Assembly (NCBI GenBank): GCA_018340375.1
Contig: JAFFJZ010000031.1
Span: forward strand, 1,302,001-1,366,000
Length of the DNA stretch: 64,000 nucleotides
Source of the DNA: Gonatopus flavifemur
Lineage: Eukaryota; Arthropoda; Insecta; Hymenoptera; Dryinidae
Direction: 5' to 3'
Below, piece after piece: positions 1 through 12,307 of the stretch (the first letter of the stretch is position 1; each line of letters begins with the position of its first letter). Position numbers and translations under genes: made by a program. The notes below the pieces were generated by a model. That model had not been told where the DNA came from. It saw nothing but the letters and a program-made list of their open reading frames with translations, and made no database searches.

Positions 1-1725
1 ATAAGATTTCATTGAGGAAGAATAGATGAAGCATATAGGATTATTGAAAGATTTTTCGGACAAATGAAATCTAGAAGCAATAAGATTAGAAACTCTCTAG
101 GACGACAATTGATAAAAACGGAAGAGAAAATAGAACAGTGGATCAATCATTTGGAAGACTTGTATGGAGGAAACGATGATATAGCACTTTTAGAGGAGGA
201 GGAGGACGTAGATGAGGAAGAATCGGGAGATTCGATATGGAGATCAGAATTCGACAAGCCTTTGGAAGAATTGAAAAATCATAAAGCGCCAGGCAGAGAT
301 GGCATAAGTGCGGACCTTATGAAAGCCTCCAGTGAAGGAACTCGTGACGCGCTGTTTGAATTGATCAGAGATATGTACGAAAAAGGAGAAGTACCGGAAG
401 ATTTCCAAAAGAATAAAATTGTCGCTATCCCATTAAAACATGGAGCACACAAATGCGAGAACTACAGAACGATGAGTTCAACTTCACATGCTTCGAAAAC
501 ACTGACCAAAATCATATACAGGAGGATGGGAAATGAAATAGAGAGTGGATTGGCAGAAGATCAGTTTGATTTGAGAAAAAATAGGGGGACGCGAGAAGCA
601 ATTCTAGCACTCAGGGCAGTAATAGAGGAAAGGATGGCGCTGAAGAAATCTGTGTACATAGGTTTTGTAGATATACAAAAGGCTTCTGATAACGTGGACT
701 GGGGAAAGATGTTTGCGATCCTGAAGACGGTGGGAATAAATTATAGAGATAGAAGAATAATATACGAATTATATGAGAATCGAAGTGCAATAGTAGACAT
801 AGAGGGTCAGGGAGGGGAAGCAAAAATAAGAAGAGGGGTGAGACAAGGATGCTCATCATCGCCACTGATTTTCAATTCATATATAGAAGAAGCAATGAAC
901 GAAGTGAAGGAGGAAATTCAATCGAAATTACAGATTCAGGGAGAAAATATAAGTATGTTGAGATTCGCGGATGACATAGCTATATTTGCCACGAGTAGTA
1001 CTGAGTTAGAAAATATTCTCAACACTATGAGAACAATATTATTGGAAAACTATTGTATGAATATAAATAAAGACAAAACAAGATTCATGATGTGTACAGC
1101 AGCGAGAACAGCTAGAAGAACGAAAATCAAAATAGATAACGAGACAATTGAACAGGTGAAAGAATTCGAATATCCAGGAAGCGTAATTAAAGAAAACGGC
1201 AAAAGCGAAAGAGATATAAGAGCAAGAATAGCACAAGGGAGACAGGCTTTTTACCAAAAGAAACAGTTATTATGCTCAAAAAATCCAAGCTTGGAAGTGA
1301 GGAAGAAATTCTTGAAAAGTTACGTTTGGAGCACAGCATTATATGGTTGCGAAACTGGGACAATGGGGAGAAGTGATGAACGAAGGCTCGAAGCTTTTGA
1401 AATGTGGTGTGATAGGAGGATGCTCAGAATAAAATGGATAGAAAAAGTAAAAAATTAAGAAGAACTCAAGCAGATAAATGGAAAAAGAAATCTGTTGAAA
1501 CACATCGTGAAAAGGAGAAGCAATCTCATAGGGCACATATTACAGCATGATAGTTTATTGAAAACAATATTGGAAAGGAAAATGAATGGCAAAACTGGTA
1601 AAGGTAGACCCAGATCAAGTTATATGAAGCAAATCGTACAAGACAAGGGATATAGTGGATATGCAGGAATTAAACGTTAGGCGGATATTAGACAGAGGTG
1701 GAGGGTTCCGTCAAACCAGTCGTAA
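1..1725 (+). pseudogene. RTE-like non-LTR retrotransposon reverse transcriptase, 3' part, broken
   Basis: This frame encodes the reverse transcriptase of a non-LTR retrotransposon, which copies element RNA into DNA at a nicked target. It enters from the left edge, so the endonuclease part is not seen. Visible in order are the KAPGRDGIS block (283-309), motif A as FVDIQKASD (664-690, S where F is usual), RQGCSSSPL (841-867), the catalytic FADD (964-975), and a C-terminal region with RLEAFEMWC and GHILQHDSL typical of RTE/jockey-like proteins. In-frame stops at 13-15, 1456-1458 and 1678-1680 break it; the natural terminator seems to be 1723-1725. A closely similar copy lies at 62275-64000. The family call is from recognition of motifs; the exact clade (RTE versus related) is inferred from the C-terminus and the trinucleotide 3' tail. 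Confidence 0.9.
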
Positions 1726-1751
1726 GACTAATTACTTCACGATGACGATGA
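1726..1751 (+). repeat. 3' end of the RTE-like element with GAY trinucleotide tail
   Basis: The sequence after the terminator reads GACTAATTACTTCACGATGA and then a short GAC/GAT run. The antisense fragment at 27494-27745 ends in the same way with a clean GATGATGAT run, so this is the element's 3' terminus. Short trinucleotide tails instead of poly(A) are typical of RTE elements. Confidence 0.7.
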
Positions 1752-2340
1752 GGAGTTTTCGACCTTTCCAGGCCCTTGACTCCCAAACTAAGGGGACACA
1801 AACTAAGATAGTGATAGGAAGCCTCCTCCTGTTTCCCCTGAGCTGTAATTCATCTGTTGAATAGTTGTCCCAGTCAAGGGGACTTCTGTAAGAATTTTTA
1901 AATATACGAAAATAGGAGTTTTCGATATTCCCAGGCCCTTAACTCCCAAACTAAGGGGACACAACCGAAGATAATGATAGGGAGTCTGCTCCTGTGTCCC
2001 CTGAACTGTTATTCATCTGTAGAATAGTTGCCCGAGTCAAGGGGAATCCTGTCAGAATTTTCAAATATACAAAAATAGGAGTTTTCGATTTTTCCAGGCC
2101 CTTAACTCCCAAATTAAGGACGTCCGAACGATGAGACTGATAGGCAATCCTCTACTGAGTCTTTTCAACTGTAATTCATCTGTAGAATAGTTGCTCCAGT
2201 CAAGGAGAATTTTGTAAGAATTTCTGAATATACGAAAATAGGAGTTTTCGACATTTCCAGGCCCTTTACTCCCAAATTAAGGACGTCCGAACGATGAGAC
2301 TGCTAGGGAATCCTGTCCTGAGTCTCCTGAAGTGCACCTC
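1751..2340. repeat. 163-bp tandem repeat, about 3.6 copies
   Basis: The anchor AGGAGTTTTCGA recurs at 1751, 1914, 2077 and 2240, exactly 163 bp apart. Each unit continues with TCCCAAACTAAGG and a TTCATCTG block. The last copy is truncated near 2340. No coding content is seen. Confidence 0.9.
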
Positions 2341-2989
2341 ATCCAAAAAAAAGAATAGAACTCCGTTCATTATACTGAAATTGGTGAAGAACTCGCGCGT
2401 TTCTCAACCATTTTCAACGAAAATCCCGAAAACCTTGGCATTGACACATTGACAGGTGTCAATTCCAACTGTCATGATCATTCCTGATCCCACTGGCCCC
2501 GAGAGTGATCCCTGAGTGCACGGGGAATAAAATCCTGTGAGATTCGGTCAATTTTCATACTATTACCGCTGTAAAGAACACTAAAAACAATCTATATCTC
2601 CATCCAGTCGGAAATATACATATATATATCCCAAAATTCCAATTTGCGGTATCTCAAAAGTTAGTTTGATCCTTCATGAGTAAAACCCCGTTGAGTTCAT
2701 TCAAATTGGTTAAGAACTCGCGCGTCACAAAATTCTGCCGTTGTGGTCTAAATCGGCCACACTGTGCGTCGTGTCAAACGTGTCGAAAATACGGCACAAT
2801 ACATTTTGTATAGTCCTCTTCGAATTAGTCTCGTGCTTCTGTACACCTCCAGTATCAACGATATTCTCGAATATCGAATATCCGTTCTCGGTATCGTCGC
2901 GACTCCAAGTACAAAAGTATGATCTTGGTATCGTCTCATGATTTCGAGAAGATACAGAGACGATACCGATACTGGTCTCAAGTCTTGTG
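2341..2989. other. Unassigned stretch with two copies of a short dispersed motif
   Basis: No gene is recognised. A motif of about 45 bp ending GAAGAACTCGCGCGT or TAAGAACTCGCGCGT occurs at about 2352-2402 and 2682-2727. Short ORFs at 2725-3060 on both strands overlap the start of the 190-bp array and look fortuitous. Confidence 0.5.
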
Positions 2990-3680
2990 CACCGATAGTC
3001 TTCGGAGGCTCTTCGAGACGTGTTTTTCGGTTTTTTATTACTCAGGCCGTCTATGAGCATGGAAAATTATCATGAATAACATTCCACGACACAATAATAA
3101 CCCCTGAATGTAAGGCCTCTGCTTAAAAGAACATTAGAGGTGGAAAAACGATGCTGAAGTGTAATTCATTATGAGAGTCTTCCAAACGTTTTCGGAGGGT
3201 CTTTCAGCATCTCTCCCGACTTTTGATTACTCAGGCAGTGTATGAGCATGGAGAATGATTGTTTATCACATTCGACAATACAATGATAACCCTTCGATGT
3301 AATAATTCCACTCAAACCAATATTTGAGTTGGAAAAACGATTTCAAGATCCAATTTATCACGAGAGTCTTTCAAAAGTGTTCGGAGGGTTTTCGAAGCAT
3401 TCCTTCCGATTTTTGATGACTCAGTCCGTATATGAGCATAAACAATGAGTGTGGTTCACCCCGTCAATTTGATAATAACTGGTGGATGTGAAAATTTAGC
3501 CCTGACCATGATTTGAGTTGGAAAAACGATTTTCAAATGAAATTTATCATGAGAGTCTTTCAAAAGTCTCCGGAAGATCTTCGATGCATTTCGTCCGATT
3601 TATAATCATTCTGCTCATCTGTAGTGATAGGGAATGTTCGTGATTCACATCGGACAGTCGAATAATAACCTGTGAATGTA
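2990..3680. repeat. About 190-bp tandem repeat, about 3.6 copies
   Basis: The anchor TATGAGCAT recurs at 3052, 3241 and 3431, with a diverged match near 3620. Each unit contains GGAAAAACGAT, GAGAGTCTT and a CTCAG block. Copies are moderately diverged, which suggests an old array. Confidence 0.85.
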
Positions 3681-4180
3681 TTAGGTGTATAACTTTGCAT
3701 CTGCCGTTTTTTTCCGAAATTCGAGGCTCTATTGTGAACCAGAGGGCTCCGCCCCCCGACCGCTTCGCTTCGCTCGCATTTTGAACAATTCAGATATCCG
3801 GGGATATATAGCAAGGCACTCATCGGTTTTTCCCTCAATTGGGAACCTTTGTGAATGTAATGTTCAGAAAGCCTGGAACTTGTTGCCTAACATCCTTCAT
3901 ATCATCCCCAAATGATTCAGAAACATGTACCTGGAAAACTGTAGAATTTGAACTGTCCTGGTAGAAATAAGGCCTGGAAGCGCGCCGGAAGCGTAAGCTA
4001 AAAGTAATATAAGCATAATAAGCGTCCAAAAGGGTTATTTCGGCGTACTTTCGGAATGAATCCGAATATTTTCAGGCGTCATTTGTTTCAATAGCTACTC
4101 CTTTCACTTTTGGATCCTCACTAGTGGGCAGTTGTCATGACGTCAACCAGCTTCTGAAGATCCTCCAGATGCAGTAAAGC
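3681..4180. other. Unassigned stretch with a GC-rich patch
   Basis: No gene is recognised. A GC-rich patch at about 3738-3780 (CTCCGCCCCCCGACCGCTTC followed by GCTTCGCTCGC) stands out from the AT-rich surroundings and resembles patches seen in dispersed repeats. Confidence 0.4.
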
Positions 4181-4970
4181 TCACACGAGAAGATCGAAAT
4201 TATTATTTCCTCCCAACATTGGAGCCCAGAATTTGATTCAGCACCCTCGGAAATCCCTAGAACCCGTGTTAACTATAACGATATAATTTTGTTCATTAGA
4301 GCCGAAATAACTAGATTCACGTCCGCCATGTTGGATCCGTCATCTGGAATTCGTTTTTCGACGTCAGATTCGAATTTCTCACCCTTCAAAACCCCTAGGA
4401 TCCATGTTTCATATGAATCTGTCCTCAAATGCGAAGTTGACTGAATTCACGTCCATCATCTTGGATCCGCTATCATGAGTTCAGGATTTGACCGCATATT
4501 CGAATTCAGCAGCTTCGAGAACCTCTAAAACCCATGTTTCATATAAATCTGTACATGAATGCAAAATTGACTGGATTCACGTCCGCCATGTTGGATCCGC
4601 TCTCTGGAATTCGTTTTTCGACGTCAGATTCGAATTTCTCACCCTCCAAAACCACTTGGACCCATGTTTCATATAAATCTGTCCACAAATACAAATTTGA
4701 CTGGATTCACGTCAGCTATCTTGGATCCGCTATCATGAATTCGAAATTTGACCCCAGATTCGAATTCAGCATCCTCGAAAACCCCTAGAACTCATGTTTC
4801 ATGTGAATCTGCCCACAAATGCGAAATTGACTAGATTCACGTTCGCCATGTTGGATTCGCCATCTCGAATTCGCTTTTCGACGTCAGATTCGAATTCCTC
4901 ACCCTCCAAAACCCGTAGAACCCACGTTTCATATAAATCTGTCCACAAATGCGGGATTGACTACTCTGGT
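4181..4970. repeat. 130-bp satellite with alternating A/B monomers (260-bp higher-order unit)
   Basis: Anchors at 4321, 4451, 4581, 4711 and 4841 are exactly 130 bp apart. Odd units read GCCATGTTGGAT followed by CGACGTCAGATTCG; even units read CATCTTGGATCCGCTATCAT (or CTATCTTGG...) followed by TCAGCA or TCAGCATCC. The order is A-B-A-B-A, with a degenerate B-like unit upstream from about 4185. Confidence 0.9.
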
Positions 4971-5546
4971 TAACAAAACCCATTGATTCTGACCAAATCC
5001 CATCAAATGACTGGGAAATACTTGAGAGCATCGATTTCTGCCGATTGAGTGTTGATGAGATTTGGTGAGATTCAATTGTAAGCAGTGGAGCAGATTTCAT
5101 GATTGAGGTTGGATGAGTGATATACAGGCGAAATAAACGACACTCATGTATACGAAAGTGGGAGAAAAAATTCTATCGGATCTGAGACGGTTGATACGCA
5201 TTCATATTTCTGGAAGCAATAGTCATTTGAACATTCGAATTCTTACATAGAATTTCATAGGATTCAATGGGTGTCTCACTGATAGTAATCCAATCAGGAT
5301 CGATCGGTGGATTGAGCATGAAAATCTAGGATATTTATGAATGAAAAGAATGGGGAATGATGATGAATCGAGGAATGGAAATGAATCAGTATTCGACCTG
5401 GGATGAGGGAACGGATTGGGGAATGAGATTGAATAGGAATGTGACCACAATTATTTCGAAGAGGCTATGACGACTATTGAATGGGATTCAATCAGAACAT
5501 TGTCAAAGCGAAATACTGATTGGATACACTCATTTCTGATCAGCAA
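4971..5546. other. Nothing recognised
   Basis: AT-rich sequence with short ORFs only; no repeats or coding signatures that I can support. Confidence 0.4.
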
Positions 5547-5659
5547 TATCCCTAATAGCACCAAGGTCCCTGGACGTTTTGAAAACGTTCTTAGAAAGTT
5601 TTAAAAACGTCCCAACGTTCTTGGAACGTTTTAAAAACCTCCCAGTGCTGTTAGGGATA
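5547..5659. mobile_element. Small palindromic MITE-like element
   Basis: It starts TATCCCTAATAGCAC and ends with the inverse GTGCTGTTAGGGATA (one mismatch). The interior is a run of AACGTTTT/AAAACGTT palindromes. Length is about 113 bp and no coding capacity is seen. The target duplication is unclear. Confidence 0.6.
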
Positions 5660-5699
5660 ACATATCGGAAAATACGAATGGATGAGAACGAATGAGTGA

Positions 5700-6790
5700 A
5701 TGTACGGGAATGATCAAGCGGAATTGACAGGTTGAGGACACATGGTATTTGGGAGGATCCAATCAGTGTATCGCCAATTTCGAAGATTACCAATATGAGC
5801 TGGTATAAATGCTTTGTTCTCGATGAGATATGATCGGGCGAGTGACAGTTTGTCGAACTAAATTCGATGAGCATTTTACTCCACCATACCGTCAACAGAG
5901 ATATCAGGATCTGAACGCTGTAAACAAAAGGTCTAGATCGTATTCATTATGTAAGAAGCCTATTGGGGTCTTCGGGATGAGCAGAGTGATATACTGACTC
6001 CTTATGGCAATGCCCGGGTCACCATGAGAATTGGGTCCTGTGTGCTGAACGAGATTCAGTCAGCTATATGAAGATTCAGACCATCAGATCCAATGAGCGT
6101 TTCACTGAATCAGATTCCCATCAAAAATGTGGGATTCTCCATATTGCAAACGGAAGGTTCCAATCGTATTGATTACGTAATGTACTGATCGGGCTCTATA
6201 AGATCCGTTGAGTGCTATACTGAGTTTTTATTCCAGTCATCGAAGCATCGTGACGACTGGGTCCTCTATTCTGAATGAGATACGATCAGGAGAATGATGA
6301 TTCGTCGAATCGGATTCAATGAGCGTCTCACTGAATCACGTTGTCAGCGAAAACGTGGAATTCTAAACGTTACAAGCGAGAGGTCTCCACCGTATTCATT
6401 ATGTAAAACGTCTATCGGGGTCTACGGGATTAGCCGAGTGATGTACTGACATCTCATTGCACTTCTCAGATCACCATGAGAATTAAGTACTGTATCTTGG
6501 ACGGGATTCGATGAGCCATATGACGATTCAGACAATCAGATCCAATGAGCGTTTTGCTGGATAAGATTATCATTTGGAACGTCAGATTCTGAACATCACA
6601 AATGAAAGGTTCCAATCGTATTCATTACGTGAGACAATGATTGGGTTCTATAACATCCGTTGAGGGCTATACTGAGTCTTTATTCCAGTCGTCGAAGCAT
6701 CGTGACGACTGGGTCGTCCATTCTGAATGCGATACAATCAGAAAAGTGACGATTCGTTGAATCGGATCCAATGAGCGTTTTGCTCGATCA
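5700..6790. repeat. About 226-bp satellite with alternating monomer types
   Basis: The TATTCATTA(T/C)G anchor recurs at 5941, 6168, 6393 and 6619 (steps 227, 225, 226). Copies 1 and 3 share AGGTCT plus a CACCATGAGAATT block; copies 2 and 4 share GGTTCCAATCGTATT plus CATCGTGACGACTGGGTC. The order A-B-A-B implies a dimeric higher-order unit of about 452 bp. Degenerate copies may extend upstream to about 5400. Confidence 0.8.
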
Positions 6791-6933
6791 GCTTGCGGAA
6801 GTATTGGAGTAATTCGGGAGAAATCTTGGCAAAAAAGGTTTTAGCGAGTATCGGGTTTTGGAACTCTGTTATACTTCTTGTCGGTCTCTCAAGAGTACAA
6901 CGGAGTCTGTAATCTGATACTGTTGACAAAGAC

Positions 6934-8510
6934 TTGCCGAGATCTGTCCCGAATCACTCTGATATTTTCACAAGCTGTCATACTGATTTGAGGCCAATGA
7001 TATGGGGAAAACCATCAGATCATACTTCTGATTGTTACTTTTGTTTGACCAACGTAAAAGGCTTCAATTTCGTCAATAGACACGCGATTTCCTATGCGTG
7101 CGTGACATCTGTCACTCCCCCCGTGTATATCAGTGCCAAAATTGATGGGAACGACAGTAAAGATGTAGATGATGGAGCAACATTGATGAAATTCCCGCAG
7201 ATAATATCACTATCGACGCAGAGACGCCGGATCAAAGTTTGAATACTTCAGAAAATGAAGAAAGTGATAGTTTTGGTGGAAAAGAATCAGACATTGAGGA
7301 CAATGAATTGAATCGAGAAAAGATGAACCAAGATAAACTCAGTGACTTGTGCCGAGACTTAGGACTCTCAAAAGATAAATCTGAACTATTAGCATCCAGA
7401 CTGGAAGAGCAACAATTTTCGACTCCAGGAACGCGTGTAACACACTATCGTTCAAGAGAACGGCCCTTTAGAAAGGTTTTCTCGAAGTTGCCAAATTTGG
7501 TTCATTGCAATAATATCGAAGGTTTGGTCAGAGAATACAGCATAGAGTATACAGCTAGGGATTGGCGTCTGTTCATAGATCCTTCAAAAATAAGCTTGAG
7601 AGCTATCTTGCTCCACAACGGAAATGTCTACGCTCCTTTACCAGTTACTCGTTCTGTCATACCAGATGAAAAGTACCATAACTTGGAATTATTATTGCAA
7701 AAACTAAAGTATGAGATTCATAACTAGCAAGTTTGTGGAGACTTGAAGATATTCACAATTTCGCTTGGGCAACAATCAGGATCCACATCATATACATGCT
7801 CCATCTGTGAATGGAATAGTCGGGCTAGAGATGAACACTATGTGCGAAAAAATTGGCCGTCAAGAGAAAAATTGATTCCTGGTGAAAAAAATATCAAAAG
7901 TCTGAGTCTGATATCAAGAGAAAAAGTTCTCTTCCCACCGTTACATATTAAATTAGGGCTAGCAAAGCAATTTGTCAAAGTGATGGGAAAAAATGAAAGT
8001 GCTGCTTTTATGTCCATTTTTCAAGTATTACCTCATCTTTCTGAAGCGAAAATGAAAGGGTGCGTATCCACAGGACCCGAAAGAAGGACACTCTTGAAAA
8101 ATGAGCAATTCGAGAAGCGAATGAATGATAAAGGGAAAGCAGCATGGTGCAGCTTTAGGGAGGTTACGAAAAAATTTTTAGGGAACAATAAAGATCCCGA
8201 GTATGAAAATATTGTGGCGGAAATGGTGAATGATTACAAAGAAGTAGAATGTTTGATGAATCTCAAGCTTCACTTTCTTGATTCTCACTTTGACTTCTTT
8301 CCAGAAAATCTTGGAGCATTTAGTGAAGAACACGGTGGAAGAATACATCAAGACTCAAGTGAGTTTGAGAAAAGATTTCAAGGTATTTGGGGGAAGAATA
8401 TGTTGGCAGACTATTGCTGGCGTTCGAAAAGAGACACAAGCGTGTCACATGAAAGGAAAGGTGTTAAGAGATCATTTTCAGGAAGTAAACGTGAGCATTT
8501 TAAGCGGTGA
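6934..8510 (+). pseudogene. Broken gene of an unassigned repeat-encoded protein family (transposase-like)
   Basis: I recognise this as a high-copy family found in arthropod genomes and usually annotated uncharacterized; I cannot name a superfamily. In order: DHTSDCYFC (about 7018-7044), a Lys/Glu-rich linker, DWRLFIDPSK near 7560-7590, VCGDLKI (about 7731-7751), a CSICEW zinc-type pair (about 7800-7817), PPLHIKLGLAKQFVK near 7938-7982 and DFFPENLGAFSEEHGG near 8291-8338. A frameshift near 7190-7240 separates the CYFC part from the rest, and a TAG at 7725-7727 interrupts it. FID, GDL and SEEHG could be D, D and E of an RNase H-like transposase; that is inference. The last codon before the stop is at 8505-8507. 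The first 6934 codon is TTG, so the true start is upstream or lost. Confidence 0.65.
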
Positions 8511-9044
8511 CACCACATTGTACTTTTAAAAAAATTGAATAAATTTTTCTTGGTTTGAAATACTCTTTATAGATTTGGAAATGATAGGCCATGATCTACA
8601 AATCGAGATCTAAAGTGGAGAGACAATTTTTGAAACGTGGAAATAGAGGCGGGCACAAGTGCGTTGACGTTCTAGCATGGTGACTTCCGAAAACCAATTC
8701 TCTGGCTCATCACCTGCCTATTTTAACCTGTCAGAAGAAAGTGAATATCGATCACATAGATGCAGAAGAAATGCTATATGGGCCCAGCAAAGGGAATTAG
8801 AGGTGATTTCTATCCAAGTCATCTTGATTTAAAACACACCGTTATGAAGACTTTAAACGTTTATCTGAGAACTGAAAATCTTGAAAATCGGTGGGAGCGT
8901 TAGCTCTGCCAACTTTCAATCAATTGCCTCGGTTTTTTTTCAATTGTTTTCGTGATATGGTCATTCAATGAAATACATACGGGGGTGACGAAATATTAAT
9001 ATTTACGTTTCTCTTAAGTCACGAGATTTGGGGTGAAAATCACT
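8511..9044. other. Nothing recognised
   Basis: No gene or repeat that I can support. It may contain the 3' flank of the broken gene ending at 8510; an AATAAA at about 8538 could be its polyadenylation signal. Confidence 0.35.
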
Positions 9045-10440
9045 TTAGTCTTGCTCTTCAAAGCTGACTCTTACGACGAGCAAGGGTAAATCGTTCATAT
9101 TGAGGTTGAACAGATTTTGAAAGACAGAGAATTCGAAAAAAACATTTGACCTGCAGATGACCTCTATATGACCTGCAGATATCAGCTTGATTGGATCATG
9201 AGAATTCATCAAGATCCTAAATTTCCCGGCCGTCCAGTTTCCGGGATTGGGAAAAATGATATCATTCGATGTGAAGATGTTTGTCCTTGATTCGACCTTG
9301 ATTCTGACGTGATGGGGGCATATAGTCCCTGGAATTGTGATCTGCGACCCCAAAAACGTGAAAATCTACTAATCCAAGACCCTGCCTAGCCAATATCAGA
9401 GAAGACATTCGGAAAAAGGATTTGACCTATATATGACCTTTATATGACCTGCAAATACCGCTTTTATCTGAATGCGAAAGTATATTCGGATGTAAAATTT
9501 CCTGCTGGTTTGGAATCCGGGGCCAAAAGGATCATATCTTCCGATTTGAGATGTTAGACCTTGATTTGACCTCGATCCTGAAGTGATGGGGGCATATAGT
9601 CCCTGGAATTGTGATCTGCGACCCCAAAAACGTGAAAATCTACTAATCCAAGACCCTGCCTAGCCAATATCAGAGAAGACATTCGGAAAAAGGATTTGAC
9701 CTATATATGACCTTTATATGACCTGCAAATACCACTTTTATCTGAATGCGAAAGTATATTCGGATGTAAAATTTCCTGCTGGTTTGGAATCCGGGGCCAA
9801 GAGGATCATATCTTTCGATTTGAGATGTTAGACCTTGATTTGACCTCGATCCTGAAGTGATGGGGGCATATAGTCCCTGGAATTGTGATCTGCGACCCCA
9901 AAAACGTGAAAATCTACTAATCCAAGACCCTGCCTAGCCAATATCAGAGAAGACATTCGGAAAAAGGATTTGACCTATATATGACCTTTATATGACCTGC
10001 AAATACCACTTTTATCTGAATGCGAAAGTATATTCGGATGTAAAATTTCCTGCTGGTTTGGAATCCGGGGCCAAAAGGATCATATCTTCCGATTTGAGAT
10101 GTTAGACCTTGATTTGACCTCGATCCTGAAGTGATGGGGGCATATAGTCCCTGGAATTGTGATCTGCGACCCCAAAAACGTAAAAATCTACTAATCCAAG
10201 ACCCTGCCTAGCCAATATCAGAGAAGACATTCGGAAAAAGGATTTGACCTATATATGACCTTTATATGACCTGCAAATACCACTTTTATCTGAATGCGAA
10301 AGTATATTCGGATGTGAAATTTCCTGCTGGTTTGGAATCCGGGGCCAAAAGGATCATATCTTCCGATTTGAGATGTTAGACCTTGATTTGACCTCGATCC
10401 TGAAGTGATGGGGTCATATGGACCCAGGAATGTGTTCCAG
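9045..10440. repeat. 274-bp satellite, about 5 copies, with spaced TGACCT motifs
   Basis: GATGGGG anchors lie at 9311, 9585, 9859, 10133 and 10407, exactly 274 bp apart. Copies after the first are nearly identical; the first (9045-9330) is clearly diverged. Each unit holds three TGACCT hexamers spaced 11 bp start to start (9423, 9434, 9445 in the second copy; 9148, 9159, 9170 in the first) and a further AGACCT/TGACCT pair at the same spacing (9556, 9567). Confidence 0.95.
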
Positions 10441-10890
10441 CGTAGATCAAATGTTGACCTGTGTTATTAGAATATCGGATGCAAATCCATGGAAAACCAC
10501 CGTGCTCGTGAATTTGTATTCAATCAAATTCTCTTCCATTTAGAAGAACGTTTGATGAAATGTCGTTCTTTCAATAGGAAGTTTCAATGAAAACCAATGA
10601 ATTCCACACTACATATATTGAATATCTTAATGAATTCCGTTGAAAAATATCACTTGGAAATTGCTATTCCGTTCAACACATGTCTGATGAACGTTCTTCA
10701 ATTGGAATACCAAATGCGAATCCACGGAAAATCGTCGTAGTGGTAATTTCGTATTCTCTTCCATTTTGGGAAACTTTGAATGAGATGTCATGCTTTTCAA
10801 TGAAAAATTTCAATGGAATCCAACAAATTCTCTCTCAATGTTCACATCGGATATCCCAATGGAATCCGATAAGCAATACTGTAACGTCGG
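10441..10890. repeat. About 240-bp tandem repeat, block 1 (two copies)
   Basis: Two units (near 10486 and 10722, step about 236) share CCATGGAAAA or CCACGGAAAA, TCTCTTCCATTT and CCAATGAATTC-like blocks. The same family recurs at 14100-14960. Confidence 0.75.
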
Positions 10891-12307
10891 GGAGTCGAAC
10901 GTTCATGAAATTTTTCTAAGTTTCAATTTATAGATCCTAATTCAACTTGAATGCCTCTGAGTAGCGCCAGGCTCAAGTGGAACTGGATTCGGACTTGTGC
11001 CCACGGGACCAGTATTCTCTTGTTGAGAATAGGAAATCGGAAAATGGATTCGGAAAGGATTTGAAGGAATCACGAGTTGTTGCACTGTCGCATAGGATGT
11101 ATTCGAAGATCAAATACAACCTTTAACGACAACATTTACCACTTTTCGAGAAAAGTGACTCGGTCTTGAAGCTATAAGAAGGAAGGAAGAGAGAATGATC
11201 GAAGGTGTAGGAATAGAAGATTAGTTATTGGAATGAACATAGAATTTACTTAATTGGAATTTTACACTTTGAAACTTGTGGAGAAAACTTTGAATTCACA
11301 TCAATAGGAATATAACAATTAATGAGATCTGATTCTACCTTTTGTTTCGTTGTCACCACGTCCCTCTGTTATTCCTGTCTGTAGTTCAATGAACGTTATC
11401 ATCATTTTTTCCACCACCAACACTTGATTACTGCTCTAAGTACTAAGATGGGAGTCTTAAGAATTAGGATTTACACTGAATTTGAATTAGAAGTGGAACT
11501 GAATTCGAACAAAATTGAAACTAAATTGAAATTCAAGTGAAATGAGATTGAAATTGGATTGAAAATAGAATTGAATATATGAGAATGTTTTTCTTTTCAG
11601 AGTTGATAGATCTGATATTTTTTATGGAAGTCGCGGCGAGAATCTGCCCGAGGTTTTTCTCTATGCCAAGGAAGTAACGTCGGTTTACCCCCAATTATGG
11701 CGATTTTGGTCGGTCAGTGGGGTCATTGACTGATTAGGAACCACTCATTGTCCCACTGACTGGAATTCACCCTGTAGTAGGAGGCATTGACGAATCAAAA
11801 GGTCAATGCTCTCGACTTCAACATCTTCTTGTACGTTATTCCTATGTCGCGAAGCCCATAGGTGGGGTCGTTCTTGAAGAACATTGGTTAGATAACTTAT
11901 ACATCCCTTCTTCCATATCGTTCTCACGCACGGCATCGATGTCTAAATTCGAAGTCATGAGAGAGCGTGTGATGTTTATAAGTAACATAAACATAACATT
12001 GGTAAAGCCTACAACGTTGGGACCTGAGCAATATTCTTCAGGTTCCCGTTCATAATAAATCTTCCCCTTATCGGGAGGAAGTTTGGTCTTGAGATGATGA
12101 TTAGGGTGAAGAAATTTTTGTCCGTGGGATCCATGAACCATATATTATAAAACTGCCGAATTATTACTAATTGGAAGATATTCTCAAAAAGACCCACTGT
12201 CTGACCAAAAAGCGTACGGGATTCAGTTCGCAAAGGAAATTTATATGTATTAATCAAACACATTCTCATCATACCTTTCCTAGTCGAATTTGAAATAATA
12301 TTGATCA
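10891..12307. other. No gene recognised
   Basis: Overlapping minus-strand ORFs at 11745-12308 (63, 99 and 99 codons) have no signature I recognise. A run of imperfect GAATTGAAATTGGA-type repeats lies at 11480-11575. Confidence 0.35.

Noticed and set aside
10873..10900. Start of an LTR (TGTAACGTCGGGGAGTCG)
   Set aside because: It resembles gypsy LTR starts, but I found no matching end, partner LTR or target duplication.
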